From Erwinia_E haradaeae_H (GTDB lineage: Bacteria; Pseudomonadota; Gammaproteobacteria; Enterobacterales; Enterobacteriaceae), in contig NZ_LR217705.1 of NCBI RefSeq assembly GCF_900698885.1, positions 124,001 through 188,000 on the forward strand: 64,000 nt of DNA, given 5' to 3'. The notes beneath the pieces are model-generated. The model worked only from the letters and a program-made list of their open reading frames with translations, was not told the DNA's origin and did no database searches. How positions within the stretch are numbered: position 1 is the stretch's first letter; each line of letters starts with the position of its first letter. A program made the translations under genes and the position numbers. Positions 40,172 through 50,631 of this stretch are shown here, in pieces.

Positions 40172-41663
40172 TTTGAAAGAGAATACTAGATAATGATATT
40201 TATTTAATTTTTGCGTAATGATTGATAAAAAATTACTTTGAGTATAGCTATTAGCTAGTGTTATATAGCATATATAAAATAAATGATTTTTTAAAGTCTT
40301 GACTGTGGCTCTGATTTGAATCATATATACCACAAGGTCAAGAGAGAGGAAAAATTAAGAACAAGGCGTCAGTTTTTATATTAAATATATTAATATTAAT
40401 TAACACAAACGGCAGAAAAAATTTTTTCTATTTCTAATAGATACTATTATAGGTGGTGATTTTATCTCATCATCAGTCAATAGTATTTTTTATCGCTACA
40501 GAGATGAGGATAATTAATGATTTTTATATATTATCTTTTATGCAGTAATAAAAATATTCACTTAGTTTAGATTTTATGTTTTAGCGTTTTATTATATGTC
40601 AAAAAGAATGCATGCCTCTTACATGAGTTGATAGTTTCAAATATCAGTGTGTTTATTTTTATTTTCTATCGTGTCATATTTTTTTGATAGTCATTTGTTG
40701 AGTGAATTACATAATATAAAGTATATAAAAATCATATAATACATAATATATTTTATGTGATGTTATTAAAATAAAGTATTTCCTATGTTTTTAATATTTA
40801 TGTTAGGTGTTGTGTGAATTTTTTTTCATAGATGATTGGTAAGATTTATAAAAATTCATTAGTTAAATTTTGATTGATTTATGAGAAATAAATAATAGTA
40901 GTACTTATGTTACTTTGATAACTACAATATATTTTTAGTTATCAGAGTGATATCATTCTCTTTAATATATAACACTATGCTCTTCTTCTATGTTTTATGT
41001 GGCAGGAATTATAGGTTTCATATCTCTAATATTTTTATATTGTTTACCAGTGATCATATATAAAGAATATATGACAGAAATGCAGTGTCATCAGAGTTAT
41101 TATTTTTGTGTAATTTAATCACATTAGATTATACGTACTTTAGCATACAAACAGTTTTTAAAGTAAGATATTTGTTACTAAGCATGTTCAATATTCCACC
41201 TGATGTATATTAGAAATAACGTACTATATGTTTAAAATAATTAACATAGATGGTATCTATAGTTTTCTTGAGATTAGTTAAGAGATAGAATATCTATGAG
41301 ATAGAGACATTGTTATGTATTTGAAGATTAAAGCGTTATCATTCTTGTATATAGAAAATACTCAGAATGTTAGAATAGATAAGGATTCTAATTTAGTTTT
41401 TAAAAAGGAAAAATAAATTGAAAATACTCTTACATTAACATTAGCAAAAGATAAGACTAAGGTGAATTTTTTAACAGAATCAACCTAAGATGAATTTTAT
41501 AATAATATTCTGGTTTACTAGTTTTCTAATAAGTCTTCTTATATAGGTCTAACAAAGAATATATACTAGGTGTAATTTTTTTTACATTACAATGGATTAT
41601 TAATATTTTAGAGCAGTTATTACATAACTCTTTTCATAATTTATAATAGGTGAAATAATAGTT
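40172..41663. other. 1.5-kb spacer uvrD to ftsY
   Basis: AT-rich. An 11-bp interrupted hairpin lies at 40298-40342. No gene recognised. Confidence 0.5.
40298..40342 (+). terminator. strong interrupted hairpin downstream of uvrD
   Basis: CTTGACTGTGG pairs with CCACA-AG-GTCAAG (11 pairs with a two-base bulge) across a 21-base loop, about 125 bases after the uvrD stop. It is the most GC-rich dyad in the spacer. No T-run follows, so it may be a processing or RNA-stability element rather than an intrinsic terminator. Confidence 0.35.
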
Positions 41664-42623
41664 ATGCTAGATAGTGAACATCCTAATAAAGAGAAAAGTT
41701 TAACAAAGATCAAACTTTATAATCGCTTAAAGTGTAGCTTAAAGCAGACACGTAGTTATCTAGTTAATGGGGTAATGAATTTATTGCGGGGAAAGTCTAT
41801 TGACAGTAATTTACTTAAAGCATTAGAGAATCAGTTGTTAATGGCTGATATCGGTTTAGATACTACCAATCGTGTTATTAGTCTTTTAAAAAGTAAAATA
41901 GATAACAAGAAGATTAATGATACGGAATCGTTTTATAGTCAATTAAAAGCTAATTTATCTGAGATTTTATATAAAGTTGAGGTACCTCTTAATACTTCAG
42001 GAAGGCTACCATTCATTATTTTGATGATTGGTGTGAATGGTGTAGGAAAAACAACTACTATTGGAAAGCTAGCGCGAAAGTTTCAGGACGAAGGGCAATC
42101 CGTGATGTTAGCTGCGGGGGATACATTTCGTGCCGGAGCTATTGAGCAGTTAGAAGTTTGGGGGGGGCGTAATAATATTCCAGTAATAGCGCAATCAACT
42201 GGTTCAGATCCTGCTGCAGTAATTTTTGATGCGATACAATCTGCGAAGTCGCGTCATATAGATGTCCTAATAGCAGACACTGCTGGGCGACTGCAAAATA
42301 AAGAATATCTGATGGCTGAGATAAAAAAAATCATTCGCGTTATAAAAAAATTAGATTGTAGCGCTCCTCATGAGGTTTTATTAACAATTGATGCTAGCAC
42401 TGGACAGAATGCTATCAGTCAGACTAAATTTTTTCATGAAGCTATTGGTCTAACTGGAATTGTTTTAACTAAGCTAGACACTACAGCAAAAGGCGGTGTA
42501 ATATTTTCAATAGCTGATAAATTTAATATTCCGATTCGGTATATTACTTCTGGTGAGAATTTAGAAGATTTACGTGTTTTTCAAGTAAGTTCTTTTATAG
42601 ATGCGATTTTTTCTGAAGAATAG
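41664..42623 (+). CDS. ftsY: signal recognition particle receptor FtsY
   Basis: SRP GTPase receptor that docks SRP-ribosome complexes at the inner membrane. It is 319 residues against 497 in E. coli: the long acidic A domain is missing and only the N and G domains remain. The helical N domain covers about 10-110. G-domain motifs are GVNGVGKTTTIGKLA (about 118-132), GDTFRAGAIEQLEVW, ADTAGRLQ, TKLDTTAKGG and TSGENLEDLRVF. An AGGTG lies 11 bases upstream of the ATG. In enterics ftsY neighbours ftsE-ftsX-rpoH; it is alone here. Confidence 0.96.
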   Translation: MLDSEHPNKEKSLTKIKLYNRLKCSLKQTRSYLVNGVMNLLRGKSIDSNLLKALENQLLMADIGLDTTNRVISLLKSKIDNKKINDTESFYSQLKANLSEILYKVEVPLNTSGRLPFIILMIGVNGVGKTTTIGKLARKFQDEGQSVMLAAGDTFRAGAIEQLEVWGGRNNIPVIAQSTGSDPAAVIFDAIQSAKSRHIDVLIADTAGRLQNKEYLMAEIKKIIRVIKKLDCSAPHEVLLTIDASTGQNAISQTKFFHEAIGLTGIVLTKLDTTAKGGVIFSIADKFNIPIRYITSGENLEDLRVFQVSSFIDAIFSEE

Positions 42624-43113
42624 GTTCTAGACTGAATAGAAGTATTAAGAGTGATTGTTTTAGATTAATTGCCGCTTCAGAAGTTCGATGGTGATGTGTT
42701 GTTTGACTTAATCAAGGTGGTCATTAAAATTAAGCCTTATATATGAACATACGCAGTCTTTTTCTAGAAAAAGACTGTAGACTTTAAGAAAACATATGTT
42801 TTTAAAAAATATTTTGTTACGCTATTTGAATATTTTGTGTTGTTTCAAAGAAATTTATTGTAATGTAATATGGTTGTTAATTCTGTAAAACTAGATTTGC
42901 AATTTATAAGAACTATATATCTTAGATTATTTTGTTATATATGATGTTATATAGCGGAGTAACAAATAGTACATACTAAGATATAACTAGCCCCTATAAT
43001 TTAAAAGTGGGTGCTATGTTGAAAATTAGCTTAAATAGCTCCTTGAGGGCTCCTTGAGGTAATATTAAAAATAAAATATATTATATCTTGATTTTTTCTA
43101 TAGGTAACATGGA
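42624..43113. other. spacer ftsY to bamB (convergent)
   Basis: It contains a perfect 24-base palindrome (42754-42777) and an exact 11-base tandem duplication GCTCCTTGAGG (43038-43059). No gene seen. Confidence 0.55.
42754..42777. terminator. 24-base perfect palindrome between converging genes
   Basis: CAGTCTTTTT and AAAAAGACTG form a 10-bp stem around CTAG. It lies about 130 bases after ftsY and 340 bases from the bamB end. Because it reads identically on both strands it could terminate both genes, though the U-run is inside the stem. Confidence 0.4.
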
Positions 43114-44301
43114 TTAATATCTAATTGCATAAACTTTACCACCTTTTGACTGAATAATTAATAGTGGGGATTCATTAGTCACGAGCGGTCTAGTCTGAAA
43201 TCCTGTTTTGTCTAATTTTTGTCGAGATATGATAGTGCCATTTTTTGGATTTATCCAGTGAAGATAACCTTTGCTATCACCTACAATTAAATGTTTATGA
43301 TATAGTATTGGTGGTGTTAGACGACGGTATAGAAGGTCATTTTGTTGCCAAATTTTAGCACCATCTTCTATACTCAGAGCTAATAAACTATCATCTTGAT
43401 CGACTAGAAATATACGATTAACATCAATGATCATATCGTGTGCTGAACCAATATGACGGTGCCAAAGAACGCGACCAGATTTTACATCTAGCGCCGCTAG
43501 ATCACCGTTATACGCTAAAGCATATATTACTCCGTTCATGATTAAAGGGGTGGTATCAACATCAGATAATTGCTGCGCTCCAGTCATTCTTTTATGATAA
43601 GCAATACGCTGTTGCCAAATAATTTGCCCTTGATTCAGGAGAATTGCGCTTATAGAGCCATCATCCCCCCCTATAATTGCTGCGCCGCATGTAGTGACCG
43701 GAGAAGATTGGCCCCGTAAACTAAATTTAGGCACTTCAAGGTGAACCGACCATTGTACTATACCATTAAACTGATCCAGAGCTTGTAGCATGCCATTGCC
43801 AGTATGTATTAGCACAAGATTATCACTTACTACCGGAGTAGATAGTACTTCACCCATAACATGAGTCTTCCAGGCGATTGACCCATCGTGACGATTTAGA
43901 GCAAATACGGTAGCACGCTCGGTTCCAATATAGATATAATTACCGTCAAGTGTAACTCCACCGGCCAGCAATGCTGGACGATTTTTAGAGAAAAGGCGTG
44001 CATTATCTGCAAGATTTATTTTCCACTTTTCTTTACCGTTAATTGCATAAATAGCTTTTACTATACCATTACGATCAGCAACATAAAAAATGTTATCAGA
44101 GTATCCTGGGCGTAAACTAGAGTAAAAGTGACTGATATTATTACTAATACTAATGCTCCAGACTGTATCTGGATTAAACTGATTTTTTATTTTTGGGAGT
44201 GCTGATATTTCTGTAGAATTATCTACACCACTAAACCATGAGCATCCACTCAGTAAAGTGAGTAATATCCAGTTTCTTATCAAGAACTTAATAAATATCA
44301 T
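43114..44301 (-). CDS. bamB: outer membrane assembly lipoprotein BamB
   Basis: Beta-propeller lipoprotein of the BAM complex that folds outer-membrane proteins such as the porin in this window. It is 395 residues (E. coli 392). A lipoprotein signal ends in LLTLLSGC (lipid-modified Cys near residue 19). PQQ-type propeller repeats include YIGTERATVFALNRHDGSIAWK, ALAYNGDLAALDVKSGRVLWHR and VGDSKGYLHWINPKNG. The ATG at 44301 has AAGGA five bases upstream; the frame stays open 32 codons further up without homology. The E. coli neighbours hisS-yfgM and der are missing. Confidence 0.94.
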   Translation of the reverse strand: MIFIKFLIRNWILLTLLSGCSWFSGVDNSTEISALPKIKNQFNPDTVWSISISNNISHFYSSLRPGYSDNIFYVADRNGIVKAIYAINGKEKWKINLADNARLFSKNRPALLAGGVTLDGNYIYIGTERATVFALNRHDGSIAWKTHVMGEVLSTPVVSDNLVLIHTGNGMLQALDQFNGIVQWSVHLEVPKFSLRGQSSPVTTCGAAIIGGDDGSISAILLNQGQIIWQQRIAYHKRMTGAQQLSDVDTTPLIMNGVIYALAYNGDLAALDVKSGRVLWHRHIGSAHDMIIDVNRIFLVDQDDSLLALSIEDGAKIWQQNDLLYRRLTPPILYHKHLIVGDSKGYLHWINPKNGTIISRQKLDKTGFQTRPLVTNESPLLIIQSKGGKVYAIRY

Positions 44302-44624
44302 TACATTCCTTATTGTTTTAGATACATTGTCGCTCTTTATAAAAATAAACCTTCTTAAATTTTTTTTGATATCCTTTTTTGTCGAAAAGGATTCCATTCT
44401 ATTTGATATTCAATCAGACCATTAACTTTATGAAGAAATGTATACAAATAGATTACTGAAAGCTAATCTGAGCAATAAAAATGTCACTTAATATCATTTA
44501 AGCTAAGTTGATAGTTTACTCTTTGAGGTTATAAGCATGTTGTTTTTAAGTAATTTAATACTAAAAGATTATGTAATTACTTAATAAATCATAAACATCT
44601 AGCATTAAGGTAGGGTTTGATATA
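44302..44624. other. spacer bamB to sodA
   Basis: AT-rich, nothing recognised apart from the unused open frame ahead of bamB. Confidence 0.5.
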
Positions 44625-45242
44625 TTATATAGATTTTAAAAAATTTATGGATGCCTGATCCCAGTTAACTATATTCCAGAATGCCTTAACATAATTTATT
44701 CGTTGGTTCTGATACTGCAGATAGTAAGCGTGTTCCCAGACATCTAAACAAAGGATTGGAGTTCCAGATGCGCCAGAGATTAATTCTCCCATAATAGGGT
44801 TATCTTGATTGGCAGTAGATACAATTGATAGCTTGTTGTTTTTATTTACTAGCCATACCCAGCCAGAGCCAAAACAAGAAGTTGCAGATTTTTCAAAGGT
44901 CTCTTTAAAATAATCGATATTTTCGAAATCGTTTTCGATGGCTTTTTTTAGGTTTCCTTTTAAATATGTATTAGGTTTTAAGATTTTCCAAAAGAAGCTA
45001 TGATTAGCGTGTCCCCCGGCGTTGTTTCGTAATATATTTCTTTTATTATCAGGTACTTGATCTAATCTAGAAATTAGATCTTCAACTGGAATATCTAAAA
45101 ACTCAGTATCTGCTAAAGCAGCATTTGCGTTATTAATATAAGTTTGATGATGTTTAGTGTGATGGATCATCATCGTATTTTGATCAAAATAAGGTTCTAG
45201 CGCGTTATATGCATAAGGTAGATGTGGTAGTGTATAACTCAT
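44625..45242 (-). CDS. sodA: superoxide dismutase, Mn type
   Basis: Converts superoxide to peroxide and oxygen. It is 205 residues (E. coli SodA 206). Metal ligands are His27 (IHHTKHH), His in GGHANHSFFW (about 81), and Asp and His in CLDVWEHAYYLQYQ (about 167 and 171). The Mn-type Gln is in TANQDNP, and the N-terminus MSYTLPHLPYAYNALEP is SodA-like rather than SodB-like. GGAG lies eight bases before the ATG. It is a single gene unit. Confidence 0.96.
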   Translation of the reverse strand: MSYTLPHLPYAYNALEPYFDQNTMMIHHTKHHQTYINNANAALADTEFLDIPVEDLISRLDQVPDNKRNILRNNAGGHANHSFFWKILKPNTYLKGNLKKAIENDFENIDYFKETFEKSATSCFGSGWVWLVNKNNKLSIVSTANQDNPIMGELISGASGTPILCLDVWEHAYYLQYQNQRINYVKAFWNIVNWDQASINFLKSI

Positions 45243-46196
45243 CTTATATCTCCAGTGTATTTGGTGAAATATATTATAACAGTGATTATTACTAATATTT
45301 TATCAATCGCTAAAAAAACTTATATTTTATAATAAAAGAAAGTAGTAGGTAATAAAGTAATATCAATAAATATATTTGATGCAATATTAGTTCTGTGAGT
45401 TCTGTGGTTTAACTCAATAAAAATAAAGTAAAAATCCGTTATTAAATTACTGTTACCTGATTAGTTTTTATTTCAAGTTGTTTTTATTTAGACCAGCAGG
45501 CATGAATAAATCTCTTACCAGTATTCAAAGTTGTATAGTAAGCTGCATAATGAACAATATAAAAATAAATCAGCTTTGCACTGTTTGATAAAATTTAAGT
45601 AAAGAATATGATGTAATAGTAATTGCATTCTATGGTTATTAGACTATTCTGTGGTTTTTATCTACCTAATATATAGCATCCGAGCCAATGATTAGAGAAA
45701 CAGTAATCAATGTAATTAATTAAATCATCAAAAATTATAGGTTTTTACTATTTTATTTTTAGTTGTAGACTGAGTATTTAGTTCAGTATTATTATATCCT
45801 TAAATATTATATCCTTAAATAGTTTCTATAATAAATTATATCTTTAAATAGTTTCTATAATAAATTTATACACATTGGATTTTAATATATCTATATAATA
45901 GAAGCTCTATTAAAAATCTTAAAAATCTCTTAATTAATAGATTGTAATAGATTGATTATAGCATAAACTAAATTAGTTTAGCAACCCGTGAGTTAGAAGC
46001 ACGAGATCATTTTGACTTATCTTAAAGGCTTCTTGTTATATTACGTTATATTACGCATGTAGATCTACGGGGAGATCTCAGTTTTTAATGATTGATTAAA
46101 AATATTATTGATTGTCATGTAGTTTTTTATATGCCATTCATCCAATGAATGTATTCAATAATTTATTGCTTTGCTTCATAACATTAAGGAGCAGTT
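45243..46196. other. spacer sodA to ppa (divergent)
   Basis: No gene seen. It contains several tandem duplications: 15 bases x2 at 45791-45820, 29 bases x2 with one mismatch at 45809-45866, and 10 bases x2 (GTTATATTAC) at 46035-46054. Confidence 0.55.
45791..45866. repeat. overlapping tandem duplications, 15-base and 29-base units
   Basis: ATTATATCCTTAAAT occurs at 45791-45805 and 45806-45820. A 29-base unit beginning ATATCYTTAAATAG occurs at 45809-45837 and 45838-45866 with one difference. The nested arrangement suggests two successive slippage events. Confidence 0.85.
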
Positions 46197-46730
46197 ATGG
46201 GTATAAAAAATGTGCCAGATGGTTATAATTTACCTGATGACATTTATGTTATTACGGAGATCCCAGCTTATTCATATCCTATAAAATATGAAGTTGATAA
46301 ATCAACTGGGGTTTTATTTGTAGATAGATTTATAGCAACTACTATGTTTTATCCATGTAATTATGGTTATATAAATCAAACTTTATCGGAAGATGGAGAT
46401 CCGGTGGATGTATTAGTACCGACACCTTATCCGCTTCATACAGGTTCAGTTATCCGTTGTCGTCCTGTTGGCATGCTTCAAATGACTGATGAATCAGGAC
46501 CAGACTCGAAGATAATTGCAGTTCCAGTTCAGAAGTTAAGCAAAGAGTATGGGCATATTCAGGATGTGTTTGATTTATCAGACGTATTACGTAATCAAAT
46601 TCAACATTTTTTTGAACAGTATAAGGCCTTAGAAGGAGAGAAATGGGTTAAAGTAAATGGTTGGAAAAACGTTACAGCTGCAAAGGATGAAATTCTTTCT
46701 TCTAGTAGAAGATTTTATTCAAAAACATAA
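46197..46730 (+). CDS. ppa: inorganic pyrophosphatase
   Basis: Family I pyrophosphatase that drives biosynthetic reactions by hydrolysing PPi. It is 177 residues (E. coli 176). The Mg-binding signature EDGDPVDVLVPTP is at about 65-77, with YEVDKSTG near 31 and FFEQYKALEGEKWVKVNGW near the C-terminus. AGGAG lies six bases before the ATG. A small AGAGAA/TTCTCT dyad follows the gene at 46835-46849. Confidence 0.97.
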   Translation: MGIKNVPDGYNLPDDIYVITEIPAYSYPIKYEVDKSTGVLFVDRFIATTMFYPCNYGYINQTLSEDGDPVDVLVPTPYPLHTGSVIRCRPVGMLQMTDESGPDSKIIAVPVQKLSKEYGHIQDVFDLSDVLRNQIQHFFEQYKALEGEKWVKVNGWKNVTAAKDEILSSSRRFYSKT

Positions 46731-47239
46731 GCGCAGTGTTATGAATAATCTACAGCGTTGTTAATGTAATAGTAACTCATTTCTACCATTATGAATGGTA
46801 TTTATTATACTGATGATGCACTTTGCGCTTTAAAAGAGAATGATTCTCTAGTATATATTTAAATAATTTATATCTGAATAATATCATATATAATAAAATT
46901 ATTTATATAAAACGTATATCATTGAGCAAACATATTTTGATAAACATTCAATAGATCGATCTGATAATCGCTTGTCTTAGAATTTATTGTCTTTTCATTA
47001 CGGTTTTTCTTAATATATTCTCTTATATTATTTTAATCAATTTTGTTGTGTTATTTTTTGATTTTTGTATATTTTCTCCTATTTTTTCTTTTTTAAGATT
47101 TTTCTTAGATTTTTTATTAACATGTTAGTTAGACAAATTCTACTTTAATATTGTGATATTAGTATATTGTGAGAAAATTTTTACTATTTTCTAATTGCTT
47201 TCTGGTTTTTCAGATTTAATTAAAAATGGAATGTTTATT
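46731..47239. other. spacer ppa to hinT
   Basis: AT-rich with T-rich runs near 47050-47110. No gene recognised. The hinT frame is open up to 47195. Confidence 0.5.
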
Positions 47240-47605
47240 ATGGTAATGACGGATACTATTTTTAGCAAAATTATCAAACATGAAATAATATCAGATATTA
47301 TTTATCAGGATAATTTAGTTACAGCGTTTCGTGATACCTCTCCTTGTGCTCCAATACATATTTTAATCGTACCAAATCTTTTAATCCCAACACTTAATGA
47401 TGTGGTTGATGACCATGAAGTTATATTGGGGAGAATGATTATTTTAGCTTCTAAAATTGCTAAAGATGAAGGAATTGCAGAAGATGGATATCGCTTAATT
47501 ATTAACTGCAATAAAAACGGTAGACAAGAGGTATATCATCTTCACTTACATCTGATTGGAGGTTGTTTATTAGGACCTATGTCAGTTTATAGAGATGTTA
47601 AGTAA
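47240..47605 (+). CDS. hinT: HIT-family purine nucleoside phosphoramidase HinT
   Basis: Hydrolyses AMP-lysine-type phosphoramidates and aminoacyl-adenylates. It is 121 residues from this start (E. coli 119). The N-terminal block TIFSKIIKHEI and YQDNLVTAFRD match HinT, and the histidine triad is VYHLHLHLIGG near the C-terminus. The start is uncertain: in-frame ATGs at 47231, 47240 and 47246 are all possible; 47240 is chosen for length and a GGA about nine bases upstream. The last residues (SVYRDVK) diverge from E. coli. Confidence 0.93.
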   Translation: MVMTDTIFSKIIKHEIISDIIYQDNLVTAFRDTSPCAPIHILIVPNLLIPTLNDVVDDHEVILGRMIILASKIAKDEGIAEDGYRLIINCNKNGRQEVYHLHLHLIGGCLLGPMSVYRDVK

Positions 47606-48128
47606 TAATTAATTATTAAAAATAAGGTTTTATTTTATCTTTATTGATGAAGATACTTATATAGTACAAATATATAATTATTTATTTTATAATAAAAGTA
47701 CCTAGTATGCGTACAAAATAAGCGATTTTGATGTATAAATTGTTTAATTTTTTGTAAAATTGTAATAATTTCTTTATAGAAAGATCTATTCATCTGAGAG
47801 ATGTGTGTATGTGTGTATGTGTGTATGTTGTAATTTATCCCTGACAAATAGAAAAGATAATAATCTGTATAATAGTATTATGTAGAGATATCTAATATGT
47901 TATTTTAAAAAAATAATGATTTAATTATGTCGAATTCAAATAGTAAGATTACTCTAATTTCTCGTATTTTGTGTGTATTAAGATTGTGATTTTCATATGA
48001 TATTGATCATACATATTTCTTTTTTAACCGGTTATTATGACTTTAATAGCACATTTGATAAAATTTAGGTATGTTTAATGTTTGATTTTAAGCTGAATCT
48101 GTTCTGAAGACGTCTTTAATGTATAACA
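47606..48128. other. spacer hinT to pta (convergent)
   Basis: No gene seen. It contains an 8-base microsatellite (ATGTGTGT)3 at 47801-47828, which makes a spurious Thr-His-rich frame on the minus strand. Confidence 0.5.
47801..47828. repeat. 8-base tandem repeat, 3.5 copies
   Basis: ATGTGTGT at 47801, 47809 and 47817, then ATGT. A slippage-prone purine/pyrimidine repeat in the hinT/pta spacer. Confidence 0.9.
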
Positions 48129-50312
48129 TTAATAGGATTTTGATGCTTGCACAACTGTGAGGGCAATGGTATACAAAATATCCTCCACTAAAGCACTGCG
48201 TGATAGATCGTTCACGGGTTTACCTAAACCTTGTAACATTGGTCCAATAGCATTAATATTTGTTGCATGTTGTACTGCTTTGTAGGTAGTGTTTCCAGTG
48301 TTGAGATCTGGAAAAATAAATATAGTGGCTTGACCGGCAACTAGTGAGTTAGGGGCTTTAGATTGCGCTACATTAGGAATAATGGCAGCATCATATTGTA
48401 GAGGGCCATCTATCAGTAGATCCGGTCGTTTTTTTTTCACAATATGCGTTGCCTCCATTACTTTTTCTACGCTATCTCCGGACCCTGAGTCACCAGTAGA
48501 ATAAGAAATCATAGCTATACGTGGCTCGATTCCAAATGCTATTGCTGAATGTGCAGATTGTATAGCAATTTCTGCAAGCTCTTCTGGATTAGGATTTCGG
48601 TTAATAGCACAATCACCGTATACTAATACTTGTTTAGGTAAAAGCATAAAGAATACAGAAGATACCAGTAGATTCTTTGGTGCTTTTTTGATTAGTTGTA
48701 ATGCAGGTCGAATAGTATTAGCAGTAGTATTTATTGATCCTGATACTAAACCATCTACTTCATTCCGCTCAAGCATCATGGTTCCAAGTATGACATTATC
48801 TTTTAGCTGGTGACGCGCAAGTAGTTTAGTCATGCCTTGCATTTGGCGAAGTTCTACAAGGTGATCTACATATTTCTCACGTATTATTTCTGGGTTTATG
48901 ATTTGAATGCGTGCACTGAGTTCAATGCCTAACTGAGATGCTATACGTTTAATATTTTTTGGATTTCCTAATAGTATGCAGCTTGAAATGTTTCGCTCAA
49001 CAAACATAGTAGCAGCCTGAATAATGCGAGGTTCCTCCCCTTCTGGAAGAATTATGCGTTTCTTAATTTTTTGAGATAGTTGAGTGAGCTGATATTTGAA
49101 TTCTGCTGCAGATAATTGATATCTATTTATAATAGGTTTATTTAAAATAGACTGATGTAAAGAGTTAACCCACTTCCTAGAAACATGATGAGCTACATAT
49201 GTCTGTATGCGTTCAATGTTTTTAACATTATCACTGGATGCTGCTAGTATAAATTTGTTTAAATTAGAGATTGTTTGCTGAACGCTTGTTGTAACCTGGA
49301 ATATTGCTAGTTTAGTTTGAAACGCTATTCTACACAATTTCCAGGTAGCTTTGTTTATGGAATAACTGTCAGTTAATAAGATGCCTGCGATGCATATATC
49401 ATTTAATGCAGCTAAGCAGGTTGCTAATAGCATATCTAATCGATGAGAAGGGATAACTAGTAACGCGCCTGGTTGAAAAATCTCAAGCATATCCTCTAAA
49501 GGATTTATGCAAAAAATTATTGATGTGACGGGTCTAATCTTACCTTGATTAATTGGCGAGGCATGCAAATAACAAAAGAGATCAATAGATAAAGGAGCAA
49601 TGATTTCCAAGCTCCATGGTATATATCCTAGCAGTGGAAGTGATGTCTCTTTGATAAGATTTTGTGTGTCAATTTTTGTGTCAAGATTAAACAGGCTAGC
49701 TTTACGAACATTATTAACTGCCGTTAATTTTTTAGAAGATGCATCATTAATATTTATTTTGTTAAAATCAATATTATCAATGCTATTTAAAATAATGCCT
49801 ATAACATTTTTATTTTTATTACTGTTAAAGCTATTTTCTATTAACGTTATTCGTTCTTTTAGCTGCGGAAAAGAATTATTATTTTCCGTGCCAACTAAGA
49901 TAATTTCAGCATTTAATATTTGAGCAATTTTAGTGTTTAGTATATAAACATATGGGTTTGTATGTGATGGCATTAGACCTTGTACTAACATAGTATCATA
50001 CTTATCTATATTTTTTTTATAGTTTATAAAGATTTCTTCCATCAAAATATCAATTTGACTTGATAGAATTCGCTTAAGAGCATGGTGTGCGGATATAGCA
50101 GAATCTGCTAGATTAATGCTTTCTAGATTAGTATTGATATTAATCTTGGTAGTAGTTGGATGTTGGTTATCACATATTTGAGCAATGGGTATAAAAAGAC
50201 CGCTACGTATTTTTGAATGTTTTATAGCTAATAAAACACCCCTAAGGATATTACTAAAATCCATGCATGTATCTAATGTATCTATAGGAATAAACATAAT
50301 AGTACGTGCCAT
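48129..50312 (-). CDS. pta: phosphate acetyltransferase
   Basis: Interconverts acetyl-CoA and acetyl phosphate; with AckA it yields ATP and acetate. It is 727 residues (E. coli 714). The N-terminal P-loop-like domain (MARTIMFIPIDT, FIPIAQ) and middle DRTGG-like domain are followed by the catalytic C-terminal domain with RIILPEGEEPRIIQAA, DGLVSGSINTTANTIRPALQ, SYSTGDSGSGDSVEKV and PDLNTGNTTYKAVQ. AGGAG precedes the ATG. It lies downstream of ackA on the same strand, the E. coli order ackA-pta, with a spacer of about 320 bases. Confidence 0.97.
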   Translation of the reverse strand: MARTIMFIPIDTLDTCMDFSNILRGVLLAIKHSKIRSGLFIPIAQICDNQHPTTTKININTNLESINLADSAISAHHALKRILSSQIDILMEEIFINYKKNIDKYDTMLVQGLMPSHTNPYVYILNTKIAQILNAEIILVGTENNNSFPQLKERITLIENSFNSNKNKNVIGIILNSIDNIDFNKININDASSKKLTAVNNVRKASLFNLDTKIDTQNLIKETSLPLLGYIPWSLEIIAPLSIDLFCYLHASPINQGKIRPVTSIIFCINPLEDMLEIFQPGALLVIPSHRLDMLLATCLAALNDICIAGILLTDSYSINKATWKLCRIAFQTKLAIFQVTTSVQQTISNLNKFILAASSDNVKNIERIQTYVAHHVSRKWVNSLHQSILNKPIINRYQLSAAEFKYQLTQLSQKIKKRIILPEGEEPRIIQAATMFVERNISSCILLGNPKNIKRIASQLGIELSARIQIINPEIIREKYVDHLVELRQMQGMTKLLARHQLKDNVILGTMMLERNEVDGLVSGSINTTANTIRPALQLIKKAPKNLLVSSVFFMLLPKQVLVYGDCAINRNPNPEELAEIAIQSAHSAIAFGIEPRIAMISYSTGDSGSGDSVEKVMEATHIVKKKRPDLLIDGPLQYDAAIIPNVAQSKAPNSLVAGQATIFIFPDLNTGNTTYKAVQHATNINAIGPMLQGLGKPVNDLSRSALVEDILYTIALTVVQASKSY

Positions 50313-50631
50313 AATAGATTCTCCTTTAGTGTTCTTAATAACGTAACGATATATAGTAATTTATATTGTTATATTATTTATGGTAGAGAAAATTCTTTTG
50401 GTTGATTGCTTTAAAATAGGCTGTTACTAAAAATGACCATTGTTTTTTTGTATTATAAGATTTTTAAGTTTGTGATTCTTTTAACGTGTGATGATAGCGC
50501 ATTTGATCTGATATAGTGAGTGCATATTGTACTATTTATTTTTAATATATAAAATTTTTATATATAAAATTATACATTTTATATTGTTTCAATAGCATTG
50601 ATATGCTTAACTCTCAATCTTAATAGTAAAA
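50313..50631. other. spacer pta to ackA
   Basis: 319 AT-rich bases between ackA (upstream) and pta. No strong hairpin seen, so readthrough from ackA into pta is possible. Confidence 0.5.

Noticed and set aside
40305..40325. tRNA T-loop-like string on the minus strand near the uvrD hairpin
   Set aside because: No acceptor, D or anticodon arm can be built around it.
47641..47847. Thr-His repeat protein on the minus strand
   Set aside because: Product of the ATGTGTGT microsatellite; no ribosome site or conserved sequence.
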